Shown here: in pieces, positions 45,790-53,852 of the stretch
Numbering within the stretch: position 1 is the stretch's first letter
Layout: every line of letters starts with the position of its first letter
NCBI GenBank assembly: GCA_035556135.1
Contig: DATMFO010000003.1
Span: 620,001-684,000 of the forward strand
DNA: 64,000 nt
Direction: 5' to 3'
Source: ZC4RG30 sp035556135
GTDB lineage: Bacteria > Pseudomonadota > Gammaproteobacteria > Steroidobacterales > Steroidobacteraceae
Program-made: the position numbers and the translations under genes
Notes under the pieces: model-generated
The model's input: only the letters and a program-made list of their open reading frames with translations
Told to the model about the DNA's origin: nothing
Database searches by the model: none

Positions 45790-48159
45790 ATGCGTATCGT
45801 CGGCAAATCCGTTCGGGCCGCCATAGGTGGCACACTCACCGGACTCGGCGTCATTGGCGCATTGTCGGCAGGAGCTGCCACAGCCTCCGCAGCTGAAGGC
45901 CCACAGGCAGACGAGGAACTCGAAGAGGTGGTGGTCACGGCCCGCCGCCGTGAAGAAAGCCTTCAAGACACACCAGTGGCGGTGACCGTTGTCACCAGCG
46001 AGATGCTCGAGGCCATGCAGATCGGTGGCACCACCGACCTCGACAAGATCGCCCCGAACCTGCAGTTCCACAGCTACGGCACCCTCACCGGCAACAACTC
46101 CGCCGCGCAGGTGTTCATCCGTGGCATCGGCCAGACCGATGCCACGCCTGCGGTGGACCCGGGCGTCGGCCTCTACATTGACGACGTGTACATGGGCCGC
46201 TCGGTGGGCGGCGCCATGGAGATGCGCGACATCGCCACCACACAAGTGCTGCGCGGCCCGCAGGGCACGCTGTTCGGCCGCAACACCATCGGCGGTGCGG
46301 TGCTGCTCACCACCAACGGGCCCGGCGAGGGTGCCGGCAACACCATGCGCGTCACGGTGGGCGAGGATGAACTCTTCGACGCCTTTGCCGCCTTCGACGT
46401 GCTCGATGGCGAGAAATGGTCGGCGCGCGTTTCCGGTGGCCTGCGCCGCCGCGATGGCTACGTGCATCGCGTGTTCGACGGCGTCGACCTCGGCGACGAG
46501 AATTCCCGCAACGGCCAGGCGGCACTGCGCTACAAGGCTACCGACAACCTCTCCTTCACGCTGCGCTTCGACGTGGCCCAGGAAGAGGAGAACGGCTCGC
46601 CCTTCGTATTTCATTCGATGAACGAGGGAGCCCTGTTCGTCGGCGTGGGCAGCATCAATGCCGGCTGCCCCAACATCCTCGATGGACTGCCCCCCCCGAC
46701 CCTGGTGGGCCCGCTGGCCGATCCCCGCTGTGGCAATGATGCGCAGGCCCTCGGCCCCTTCACCAACGGCGGCACCGCACCCGTGTTCAGCGAACTGAAG
46801 AACCGCGGTGTATCGCTGGTGGCCAACTGGAATGCCACCGACAAGCTGTCGTTCAAGTCCATCACCTCCGACCGGCGGCTGAAGTGGGCCGGTGCCCGCG
46901 ATGCGGACAACACACCGCTGCTGGTGCTGCATACCAACTACCACAGCAAGAGCGACCAGTTCAGCCAGGAACTGCAGGCCCTGTTCAACGGCGAGCGGCT
47001 CGACGGCGTGATCGGCCTTTACTACTTCGACGAGAAGACCTTCGATCGCGTGCTGGTGCCAATTTCCAATCCGGGCACCTCCTACGACACGCAGCGCGTG
47101 TGGCTGGAAAGCGAGGCCAAGGCGGCGTTCACGGAATGGACATTGAAGGTCACCGAGGGCCTGAGCGCCACCGCGGGCGTTCGCTACACCGAAGAGACCA
47201 AGTCGCTGGAGGGCATCATGTTCAATGTGTCCCCGGCCTCCGCGGCCGAACCGGCCACGCCGCCCACCGCGCTGTGCCCCTACGGTGGCCTGCCACCGAC
47301 GCAAACCGGCTGCCTCTTCCTTTCGACCAACCCGTTCGAGGAGGAGTTCTCCAACACCACCATGTCCGGAAGTGTGCAGTACCGCTGGAACAGCGCCGTG
47401 ATGACCTATGCCAGCTACTCCGAGGGCTTCAAGAGCGGCGGCTTCAACCAGCGCTACAACGCCACGCCCCCGGGCAATGCCCCGATCTCCTTCGGCGCCG
47501 AGACAGCCACCACCGTCGAGGTGGGGATGAAGCTCAATCCGATGCGGGGGCTGCGCATCAACGCCGCGTTGTTCACCACCGACTATGACGACATCCAGAT
47601 GACCTACCGCCTGGGCGTGGTGCCGCTGCTGTTCAATGCCGGCAAGGCCTCGATCGATGGCGGCGAGCTGGAAATCGCCTGGTCGCCCATCCCGCGCCTG
47701 AACATTGATGCCAGCGCGGGCTACCTGGATTCCGGCTTCGACAGGATTACGGATCCCGCGCCCGTCGGTGGAGTGGCTCCCACGGCCACGGCCGGCCTCA
47801 ACAGCCGCCTGCCGTTCACGCCGGAATGGACCACCCACCTGGGCGTGGCCTACTCCTTCGTGCTGGGCAATGGCTGGACCCTGACTCCCCGACTGGACAC
47901 CAGCTATACTGCCTCGCAGTTCTTCGACGCCGGCAACTCGGCGGAGATTTCGCAGACCGGCGGAGTCACCATTTACAATGGCTCCGTGGCGCTGGAGTCG
48001 CCGGATTCGAAGTGGCGCGTGGCGCTGAACGGGCAGAACCTCGGCGACAAGCTGTACCCGGTTGCGGGCACCTCTTCGCTGACCACCTCTTCAGGCTACG
48101 CAGAGGTCATCTACGCACGTCCCAGGACCCTGTCCCTGTCGGCGTCGTACAGGTTCTAG
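45790..48159 (+). CDS. TonB-dependent outer-membrane receptor
   Basis: 789 residues from ATG 45790. Signal peptide (cleavage near ASA-AE at ~35), TonB box around EEVVVTARRREE (~46), plug domain (~55-165; QVLRGPQGTLFGRNTIGGAVL) and a 22-strand barrel ending in aromatic F at the C terminus. The sequence style is that of the sphingomonad/steroid-degrader receptor group, not the siderophore type. The ligand is likely a hydrophobic or aromatic molecule, given pobA and the NTF2-like genes upstream, but this is inference. Confidence 0.93.
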   Translation: MRIVGKSVRAAIGGTLTGLGVIGALSAGAATASAAEGPQADEELEEVVVTARRREESLQDTPVAVTVVTSEMLEAMQIGGTTDLDKIAPNLQFHSYGTLTGNNSAAQVFIRGIGQTDATPAVDPGVGLYIDDVYMGRSVGGAMEMRDIATTQVLRGPQGTLFGRNTIGGAVLLTTNGPGEGAGNTMRVTVGEDELFDAFAAFDVLDGEKWSARVSGGLRRRDGYVHRVFDGVDLGDENSRNGQAALRYKATDNLSFTLRFDVAQEEENGSPFVFHSMNEGALFVGVGSINAGCPNILDGLPPPTLVGPLADPRCGNDAQALGPFTNGGTAPVFSELKNRGVSLVANWNATDKLSFKSITSDRRLKWAGARDADNTPLLVLHTNYHSKSDQFSQELQALFNGERLDGVIGLYYFDEKTFDRVLVPISNPGTSYDTQRVWLESEAKAAFTEWTLKVTEGLSATAGVRYTEETKSLEGIMFNVSPASAAEPATPPTALCPYGGLPPTQTGCLFLSTNPFEEEFSNTTMSGSVQYRWNSAVMTYASYSEGFKSGGFNQRYNATPPGNAPISFGAETATTVEVGMKLNPMRGLRINAALFTTDYDDIQMTYRLGVVPLLFNAGKASIDGGELEIAWSPIPRLNIDASAGYLDSGFDRITDPAPVGGVAPTATAGLNSRLPFTPEWTTHLGVAYSFVLGNGWTLTPRLDTSYTASQFFDAGNSAEISQTGGVTIYNGSVALESPDSKWRVALNGQNLGDKLYPVAGTSSLTTSSGYAEVIYARPRTLSLSASYRF

Positions 48160-48160
48160 T

Positions 48161-48198
48161 AGAGGGCACTGACCCGCCCTCTGTTTGACGGAGGGCGG
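48161..48198 (+). promoter_or_regulatory. Two mutually exclusive hairpins before the DUF6152 gene
   Basis: AGAGGGC (48161-48167) can pair with GCCCTCT (48176-48182). The same middle arm, as CCGCCCTC (48174-48181), can instead pair perfectly with GAGGGCGG (48191-48198), which covers most of the GGAGG ribosome site (48190-48194) of the ATG at 48202. The first fold frees the ribosome site, the second hides it. Confidence 0.45.
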
Positions 48199-48201
48199 AT
48201 C

Positions 48202-48609
48202 ATGCGGACTGGATATCTTCGTTCAACGCTGGCGGCGGCGGCTTTGGCCCTGCTCGCCAGCTCGGCAGCGCTTGCGCACCATTCCTTTGCGGTGTTCTTC
48301 GACAACGACCAGGGCGTCGTGTCCGTGACCGGCAAGGTGACCGAATTCACCTTCCGCAACCCCCACGGCATCATCCGGGTCGCGGTGAAAGAGCCCAATG
48401 GCGAGACGGTGGAATGGAAGGCCGAGACCAATTCCCCCTCCGTGCTCGAGCGCCGTGGCTGGAAGAAAGACAGCCTGAAGCCCGGCGATGAAATCGTGCT
48501 CGAAGGCTGGCGCGCCCGCGATGGCGCGCGCTACATGCGCATGCGCAAGGTGACCAAGGCCGATGGCACCCCGGTGGGCATACCCTTCCAGTCGCTGGAG
48601 GTGCGCTGA
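48202..48609 (+). CDS. DUF6152 family secreted protein
   Basis: 135 residues. Signal peptide ending in ALA, mature protein starting HHSFAVFFD, which is the DUF6152 hallmark, with a small beta-rich domain and the pattern TFRNPHGIIRV. The family is periplasmic, has no known activity, and is often near TonB receptors and the next protein type. GGAGG ribosome site at 48190. Overlaps the following gene by one base (TGATG). Confidence 0.85.
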   Translation: MRTGYLRSTLAAAALALLASSAALAHHSFAVFFDNDQGVVSVTGKVTEFTFRNPHGIIRVAVKEPNGETVEWKAETNSPSVLERRGWKKDSLKPGDEIVLEGWRARDGARYMRMRKVTKADGTPVGIPFQSLEVR

Positions 48610-49379
48610 TGGGCCTGCTCTCCCGCGTGGCGGCCCCGGCAGCTGCGTGCGCCCTGCAGGCGCTGGCGCTCTGTGCGGCGGCCTCGCTGCCCGCTGTGGC
48701 TGCCCAGCCCGCCCGCCCCAACCTGTCCGGATTCTGGAACCTGGCGGGCACCCCGGTGGAAGACCCCGAGCTGAAGGCGAAGATCGCACCGGGCACGGTG
48801 ATCCTGCAGGACACCGGCGGTCCGGAGTATGGGCCGGGAGACTTTGGCGGCCTGAAGCTCACGCCTGCCGCGGAGGCAGCCGCCAAGGCCTGGAACATCA
48901 AGGATGAGATGACCGTCTCGGCCACCTGCCGCATTCCCTCCATCGTCTACGCGATGCAGGGCCCCTTCCCCATCGAGATCTTCCAGGGCACCGAGATGAC
49001 GGTGATCCGCCTGGAATACTTCGACATGGCGCGCGTGATCTTCACCGACGGACGCAAGCACATGCCGGCCGATGCGCCGCTGACCAAGACCGGGGATTCC
49101 ATCGGGCGCTGGGAAGGCGACACGCTGGTGGTGGAGACCATCCACCTGAAGGAAGCCACCATCACCAACAACGGCCTCTCGCACAGCGACAAGGTGCGGG
49201 TGATCGAGCGCTTCAAGCTCTCGCCGGACGGCAAGAAGCTGATCTCCACCCAGGAGTTCGAGGATCCGGAGATGCTGCAGAACCGCGGCGCGCGGTTCAT
49301 CACCTGGAACAAGGTCGAGGGCGACCACGTCCACGCCTACGACTGCGATCCCTCGTTCGCGGAAAACTACGCGAACTGA
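48609..49379 (+). CDS. Secreted protein of unknown function, DUF6152 partner
   Basis: 256 residues. Signal peptide with cleavage after AVA-AQ (~33); mature protein opens ARPNLSGFWNL and contains DSIGRWEGDTLVVET, a phrase common in periplasmic proteins next to DUF6152 genes in aromatic- and steroid-degrading proteobacteria. Three cysteines only (one in the signal region). No catalytic motif is recognised. It is translationally coupled to the DUF6152 gene. Confidence 0.75.
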   Translation: MGLLSRVAAPAAACALQALALCAAASLPAVAAQPARPNLSGFWNLAGTPVEDPELKAKIAPGTVILQDTGGPEYGPGDFGGLKLTPAAEAAAKAWNIKDEMTVSATCRIPSIVYAMQGPFPIEIFQGTEMTVIRLEYFDMARVIFTDGRKHMPADAPLTKTGDSIGRWEGDTLVVETIHLKEATITNNGLSHSDKVRVIERFKLSPDGKKLISTQEFEDPEMLQNRGARFITWNKVEGDHVHAYDCDPSFAENYAN

Positions 49380-49387
49380 ATAAGCGC

Positions 49388-49439
49388 CCGGCGTGGATCG
49401 CCACGCCGGCCCGCCCCTGCCCGGGCTTGTGCCCGGGCA
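49388..49439. terminator. Two back-to-back hairpins in a convergent gap
   Basis: First stem CCGGCGTGG / CCACGCCGG with loop ATCG (49388-49409); second stem TGCCCGGGC / GCCCGGGCA with loop TTGT (49418-49439). Both are perfect 9 bp stems. They lie between genes that end towards each other, so one may serve each direction. Neither has a U-tract. Confidence 0.6.
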
Positions 49440-49443
49440 ATCC

Positions 49444-50496
49444 CTACTTGCTCTTGTACATCGAGATGGTCAGGCCGCCGGGACCCATGCCCGGCGGTGA
49501 ACTCAGGTATTTGCCCGAGTTCAGCCACGCGTACTTGCCATCCACCCGCGTCTCGAAGATCGGCACCAGGCCGATGCCCGCGTTGGTGGTGTTGCGGACG
49601 ATGATGATGTCGCCCTCGGTGGTCTGCCAGAGATAGCGGGCATCGATGGGCGGCGCGCCCGTGTTGCCCAGGCTCTGGTAGTCCGCCCCACCGAACAGGA
49701 TCTTGCCGCTCACGATGCCCGTGAGGGTGCCGCCGGTGATGGGCAGCACATTGCGGTTGCCCCGCTTGCCGCCCTGCACCGCCTGCCCCCGCCCCAGCGT
49801 GACCACCTCGGTGAGGATCTCCTCGCCACGCTCTTCCGACGCGTCTGCGTGCCGGAAATCCCAGGGCTGCGGCGGCACGCCGGCAGGCTTGGTGATCTTC
49901 ACGCCACGGGCCGCATCCACGGCAACCCCGGATACGTCGTGGATCGACAGCCGCATCTTCTTCGCAGCAGCGTCGATGGTGCGCCGACCAACATAGGTGC
50001 CGGTGTTCAGCCAGGCGAACGGGCCGTTGCCCGGGGCCTCGAAGTCATATACCACGCGCAGGTCACCGGCACTCGGGCCGACGCCGGCATTGCGCATCAG
50101 CACGTGGCCGCCGTCACTGGTCTTGAGCACCAGGATCTGCTCCACCTCGACCACGCCGTTGGAGAGGGTGAGCTCGTAATCCAGGCTCCCTGGCAGCACC
50201 TCACCTTCGATCTTCGGCCCCTTGAACGTGCCGGCCTGCGTGACAGCTGCCTGGCGCATCCCGAAGGGCGTGCGGCCCACGTTGTACACGGCATCGAGGT
50301 TCACCTCGGCCTCGAGCACCAGCACACCGCTTTCCGGTGGTGCGATGCCGCCGGGCAGGCCGCAGTCCCATGTGGCGGCCGGCACCAGTGTCTTCGACGA
50401 GGTGGAAGCAGTGCGGCTGCCGGAGCCGGTGCTGGCGCAGGCGCCGACAAAGCCGGCGCCAAGCAATCCCAATGTGACGGAGCGACGTGTCTGCAC
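49444..50496 (-). CDS. Tandem DUF3237 lipoprotein
   Basis: 350 residues from GTG 50496, picked because AAGGGA lies 6-7 nt upstream; the open frame further up is antisense or out of frame to the tannase gene. The N terminus has TRRSVTLG with a hydrophobic core and VGAC lipobox, possibly Tat-exported. Two DUF3237-like repeats follow: ~60-195 (with YVGRRTID) and ~220-345 (with GADYQSLGNT and YLWQTTEGDIIIVRN). DUF3237 proteins form a small barrel and have no settled role. It is 29 nt after the tannase gene on the same strand. Confidence 0.8.
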   Translation of the reverse strand: MQTRRSVTLGLLGAGFVGACASTGSGSRTASTSSKTLVPAATWDCGLPGGIAPPESGVLVLEAEVNLDAVYNVGRTPFGMRQAAVTQAGTFKGPKIEGEVLPGSLDYELTLSNGVVEVEQILVLKTSDGGHVLMRNAGVGPSAGDLRVVYDFEAPGNGPFAWLNTGTYVGRRTIDAAAKKMRLSIHDVSGVAVDAARGVKITKPAGVPPQPWDFRHADASEERGEEILTEVVTLGRGQAVQGGKRGNRNVLPITGGTLTGIVSGKILFGGADYQSLGNTGAPPIDARYLWQTTEGDIIIVRNTTNAGIGLVPIFETRVDGKYAWLNSGKYLSSPPGMGPGGLTISMYKSK

Positions 50497-50525
50497 GGTG
50501 TTCCCTTGTTTCAAGTTGTTGGCGT

Positions 50526-52556
50526 TCAGGGCGCGGTGCAGCGGTAGGACTCGGCCGCCTCGGGCCGGCCGCTGACATAGCGCGGATACTCCGGATAGGA
50601 GCACAGCGGCAGCGAGCGCTCGCCAGCCGTAACGGTCACGGTCTTGCCCGGCGCCTGGTTCTGCTCCACCCAGGCGACCAGCGCGGCGCGCTTGTCGAAC
50701 TGGTTCGGGACCTGGAAGCGGGCGACTTCCTGTCCCGCGCCGTTGGTGGTGTGGCTGTTGCCGCTGAGGCCATGGCCTGCCTGCGGCATCACGAACAGCC
50801 GCCCGAACGCGTCCAGCGTGCCGCGGCCCATCTTGTCGAGCACCGCCTTGTAATAGTCGAGCTGCATGCCCGTGGACGCCAGCGAGTCGTTGGTGCCAAT
50901 GGTGACGATCATCTTGCCGCCGCGGCGGTAGAAGGCGCTGAGGTCGGGATTGGTGGAATCCAGCCAGCCGGAAAGCTCCTCGCGGCGCTTGTTCCACTTG
51001 CCACCTTCCACATAGTCCAGCGGATTGGCATTCAGGTCACCCATCAGGAAGCCCGTCACGCCCAGCACGCCGAGGTGCGAATGGATCGCCGCATCGGGTG
51101 CCGCGCCTTCCTGGCCACGGAAGCGGGCATTGACCAGAAGTCCGCTGCCGGAAGGATCGGTGGTCGGCATCCACATGCCGAAGGTCGTGGTGCCGTTGGC
51201 CAGCGGCGTGGCGAACTTGTAGGGCGTGTAGATGAACTTCAGCGTCTCGATCTGGCCGTCGGAGAGCTTTGCGTTGGCCGAGGTATCGGCGGGATCCGGA
51301 TCGCGGCCACCGGGTCCACGCAGCGCGGCCCAGGGATTGCGCTTCGGGTCGCCCTGCGACATGTCGAACAGCGCGCGCGCGGCCATGTAGTTGTTGATGA
51401 CACCGTCTTCGATGCCGTCGAGCTTGTCGGCCTGGCGGATGAACTCCTGGCGGATGGCGGCGGTTTTCGCCGTGGGCACCCAGTTGGCGGCAGGCTTCTC
51501 CTGGATGCGGATCAGCTCGGGCGCCAGCATCAGCGACGAGAAGCCGACGATGGGTACGTCGGCGATGATGCCGTCGTAATCGGCGGGATAGCGCTGCGCC
51601 ACAGTGAGCGCCTCGCGACCGCCCTGCGAACCACCGATGTAGTAGTTGAAGCGCGGGCGCTCGCCGTACACGCGTTCCATGATGACCATCGCGACATCGT
51701 GGGTCTTCTTCATCTGCATGTAGCCGAGGTTCTTGATGGCCTCGTCATTCAGCGCCCAGTCATTGGCGGCAGCGCCGCCACCGGGAGGACCACCCGCACC
51801 AGGGGGACCGCCCGCACCGGGGAAACCGCCACCCGGAAAGCCGCCACCAGGAGCGCCACGACCAGGACCACCCGGAGGCGCACCTGCACCCGGGGGGCCG
51901 CCTGCAACGGGAGGTCCGCCCGCGCCAGGCGCTCCCCGCGCCGGGCCTGCGCCCGGAGGTCCGCCCGCACCCGGAGGTCCACCCGCACCCGGCCCGCGTC
52001 CGCCGCCTGGAGGCCCACCGGCACCCGGAGCTCCGCCGCCTGGAGGCCCGAAGCCGCCCATCTGGTGGCCGGAGTCACTGCCGTAGGTGGCAAAGCCGCG
52101 CGCCAGGTCGCCGCCGGTGACATTGGGAATGGTGCCGTTCATGCCGCCACCGCCCAGCTGCAGTCCGCGACGCGCCCACTTGGCGGGCAGCGCCACGCGG
52201 AAGTTGATGGGCTTGCCCTTCGGATCCACCGGCAGGATCTGTCCGTCCACCACGCCATAGCCACCGTTGGCGTCATCCACCCAGCGCGGCGCATTCAGGG
52301 TGACACCGCCCACCGGCTCGCCGATGGCGGACACCGGAATGGAACTTCCCACCTTCTCTGCCGTGACATTGCTGGCCGTGATCACGATGTCGGGTGACGC
52401 CGGCAGGCGTGAACCAGCCGCCGCGATGGGCTGGGCGGCAGGCTGCGCCGAGTGCAGGACCAGGGGCAGCAATGCCCCGGCCGCAATGCCAGCCACCACC
52501 AGCGGATGCTTCACGAGGCGATGGCCGATCCCGGCACGGGAAATCAGATGTTTCAT
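50526..52556 (-). CDS. Tannase/feruloyl-esterase family protein with Gly/Pro-rich insertion
   Basis: 676 residues. N-terminal signal-like segment, then the tannase fold. Conserved: YGSDSGHQ (~155-163), nucleophile Ser (~309) in IGGSQGGREA, IGTNDS (acid) and QAGHGL (base His). A run of Gly, Pro and Ala residues (~166-263, about 98 residues) sits between GSDSGHQ and WALND, which adjoin in ordinary family members. Likely secreted esterase for ester-linked phenolic acids. Part of an operon with the DUF3237 gene. Confidence 0.87.
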   Translation of the reverse strand: MKHLISRAGIGHRLVKHPLVVAGIAAGALLPLVLHSAQPAAQPIAAAGSRLPASPDIVITASNVTAEKVGSSIPVSAIGEPVGGVTLNAPRWVDDANGGYGVVDGQILPVDPKGKPINFRVALPAKWARRGLQLGGGGMNGTIPNVTGGDLARGFATYGSDSGHQMGGFGPPGGGAPGAGGPPGGGRGPGAGGPPGAGGPPGAGPARGAPGAGGPPVAGGPPGAGAPPGGPGRGAPGGGFPGGGFPGAGGPPGAGGPPGGGAAANDWALNDEAIKNLGYMQMKKTHDVAMVIMERVYGERPRFNYYIGGSQGGREALTVAQRYPADYDGIIADVPIVGFSSLMLAPELIRIQEKPAANWVPTAKTAAIRQEFIRQADKLDGIEDGVINNYMAARALFDMSQGDPKRNPWAALRGPGGRDPDPADTSANAKLSDGQIETLKFIYTPYKFATPLANGTTTFGMWMPTTDPSGSGLLVNARFRGQEGAAPDAAIHSHLGVLGVTGFLMGDLNANPLDYVEGGKWNKRREELSGWLDSTNPDLSAFYRRGGKMIVTIGTNDSLASTGMQLDYYKAVLDKMGRGTLDAFGRLFVMPQAGHGLSGNSHTTNGAGQEVARFQVPNQFDKRAALVAWVEQNQAPGKTVTVTAGERSLPLCSYPEYPRYVSGRPEAAESYRCTAP
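51766..52061 (-). repeat. Gly/Pro/Ala-rich low-complexity coding repeat in the tannase gene
   Basis: Imperfect ~9-27 bp units encoding mixtures of GGPP, GAPG, GGGR and GPGA. The other strand of this tract also reads open for long stretches as an artefact of the composition. Copy number is likely to vary between relatives. Confidence 0.75.
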
Positions 52557-52577
52557 GGGTTGGGTTCCGTGGAAGAG

Positions 52578-52605
52578 GAATTAAGCAGACTTTTTCTGGA
52601 TGCAA
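52578..52605 (-). promoter_or_regulatory. Candidate promoter of the tannase operon
   Basis: On minus TTGCAT (52600-52605), 16 bp, TAATTC (52578-52583), start near 52571, leader about 15 nt. AT content is locally high compared with the surroundings. Confidence 0.4.
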
Positions 52606-52642
52606 CTGCCGATGATGCCCGGGAACACCAATCCCTGACTTG

Positions 52643-52665
52643 GACAATTTGCCAGAGAAATTGTC
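52643..52665. promoter_or_regulatory. 23 bp inverted repeat upstream of the tannase operon
   Basis: GACAATTT, seven bases, AAATTGTC: perfect 8 bp half-sites in an AT-rich patch, centred about 83 bp upstream of the predicted start. Read on plus it resembles a hairpin followed by TTTTT, but no plus-strand gene ends there; an operator is more likely. Confidence 0.5.
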
Positions 52666-52680
52666 TTTTTCAGCAGCCAG

Positions 52681-53850
52681 CTATCCGGGTCGGCCAAGCC
52701 AGTCGAGGATTTCCCGGGTGTGCTCCCCGAGGCGGGGTGGCGGATCCAGCGCGCCGGTGGCTCCCGCGGAGGACAGGAATCCAGGCCCGAGGATGGCCAC
52801 CTGCTCACGCTCCGGCAGGCCGGGAATGCGCACCGGCAGCTGCAGCGCACGCTGCGACAGGTCGGGCAGTGACATGGCCTCGCTGATGTCGCGCACCATG
52901 CCGCAGGGAATGCCGGCCGCGCTGAGCATGGCCTCCCACTCGGCGGCATCGCGGGTCTGCATCACGGCCGAAAGCGCTTCGCGCATGGCCGCCGCATTGA
53001 TGCGCCGGGAGTCCGGGTCCAGGAAGCGCGGATCGGTGAGCCACTGCGGCTGCTCCAGCAGGCGCGCCAGCAGCTCGAACTGATGCTGCTGCACCACGCC
53101 GAGCGACACACGATGGCCGTCGCGCGCCTGGAACAACGCGGAGGTGGGCTGGCCGCTGTAGCCGGTGTTGCCCGTGCGTTCCAGTGCACGGCCGGTCACC
53201 AGGTACGGCACCACGGCGGAAGTCATGAACGAGATGGTGGCATCGAACATGGCCACGTCGAGGAACTCGCCCTCCCCGGTGTGCTGCCGTCGCAGCAGTG
53301 CGGCGAGGATGGCGAAGGCGGCAGTCTGTCCGGTGAGCGTATCCACCACGGGAAAACCCACGCGCATGGGCGGGCCGTCCGGATCGCCGCCCAGGCTCAT
53401 CATGCCGCTGGTGGCCTGCACGATGTTGTCGATGGCCGGCCAGTCGCGGCGCGGGCCTGACTGACCGTAGCCAGACACCGAGCAATACACCAGGCGCGGG
53501 TTCAGGGCACGCGCGGCGGCGTAGTCCAGGCCCAGGCGCGCCATCACGCCGGGACGGAAATTCTCCAGCAGCACGTCGCTGCGTTCGATCAGGCGACGCG
53601 CGGCCGCGAGGTCCTCATCCTTCTTCAGGTCGAGCACCACGGATTTCTTGCCGGCGTTGACCGCGATGAAGGCCGGCGCCATGCCATCGTAGCGCCGGTC
53701 GCTGCCGTAGTTGCGCATGGCATCGCCCCGGCCGGGCGCCTCGATCTTGATCACCTCCGCGCCGAGCAGGCGCAGCAGGTGCGACGCATAGGGACCCGCC
53801 ATCACATGGCTGAAGTCCGCCACGCGAATCCCCTCAAGGACTGGTTTCAT
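52681..53850 (-). CDS. Class III CoA transferase
   Basis: 389 residues from ATG 53850 with GGAG 8 nt upstream; a TTG two codons earlier overlaps the dctP stop. CaiB/BaiF family: GIRVADFSHVMAGPYASHLLRLLGAEVIKIE at the N terminus is represented by ADFSHVMAGP and GAEVIKIE, then NFRPG, SGYGQSGP and the nucleophile region LDVAMFDATI with Asp. Moves CoA between carboxylic acids. Last gene of the TRAP operon and likely the step that activates the imported acid. Confidence 0.92.
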   Translation of the reverse strand: MKPVLEGIRVADFSHVMAGPYASHLLRLLGAEVIKIEAPGRGDAMRNYGSDRRYDGMAPAFIAVNAGKKSVVLDLKKDEDLAAARRLIERSDVLLENFRPGVMARLGLDYAAARALNPRLVYCSVSGYGQSGPRRDWPAIDNIVQATSGMMSLGGDPDGPPMRVGFPVVDTLTGQTAAFAILAALLRRQHTGEGEFLDVAMFDATISFMTSAVVPYLVTGRALERTGNTGYSGQPTSALFQARDGHRVSLGVVQQHQFELLARLLEQPQWLTDPRFLDPDSRRINAAAMREALSAVMQTRDAAEWEAMLSAAGIPCGMVRDISEAMSLPDLSQRALQLPVRIPGLPEREQVAILGPGFLSSAGATGALDPPPRLGEHTREILDWLGRPG

Positions 53851-53852
53851 TC

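Noticed and set aside
45757..47838. 693-codon minus-strand open frame opposite the TonB receptor
   Set aside because: Composition typical of a shadow frame; the receptor on plus has signal, plug and barrel.
50487..52397. Plus-strand frame with Arg/Thr repeats opposite the tannase
   Set aside because: The repeats are only the antisense reading of the Gly/Pro tract.
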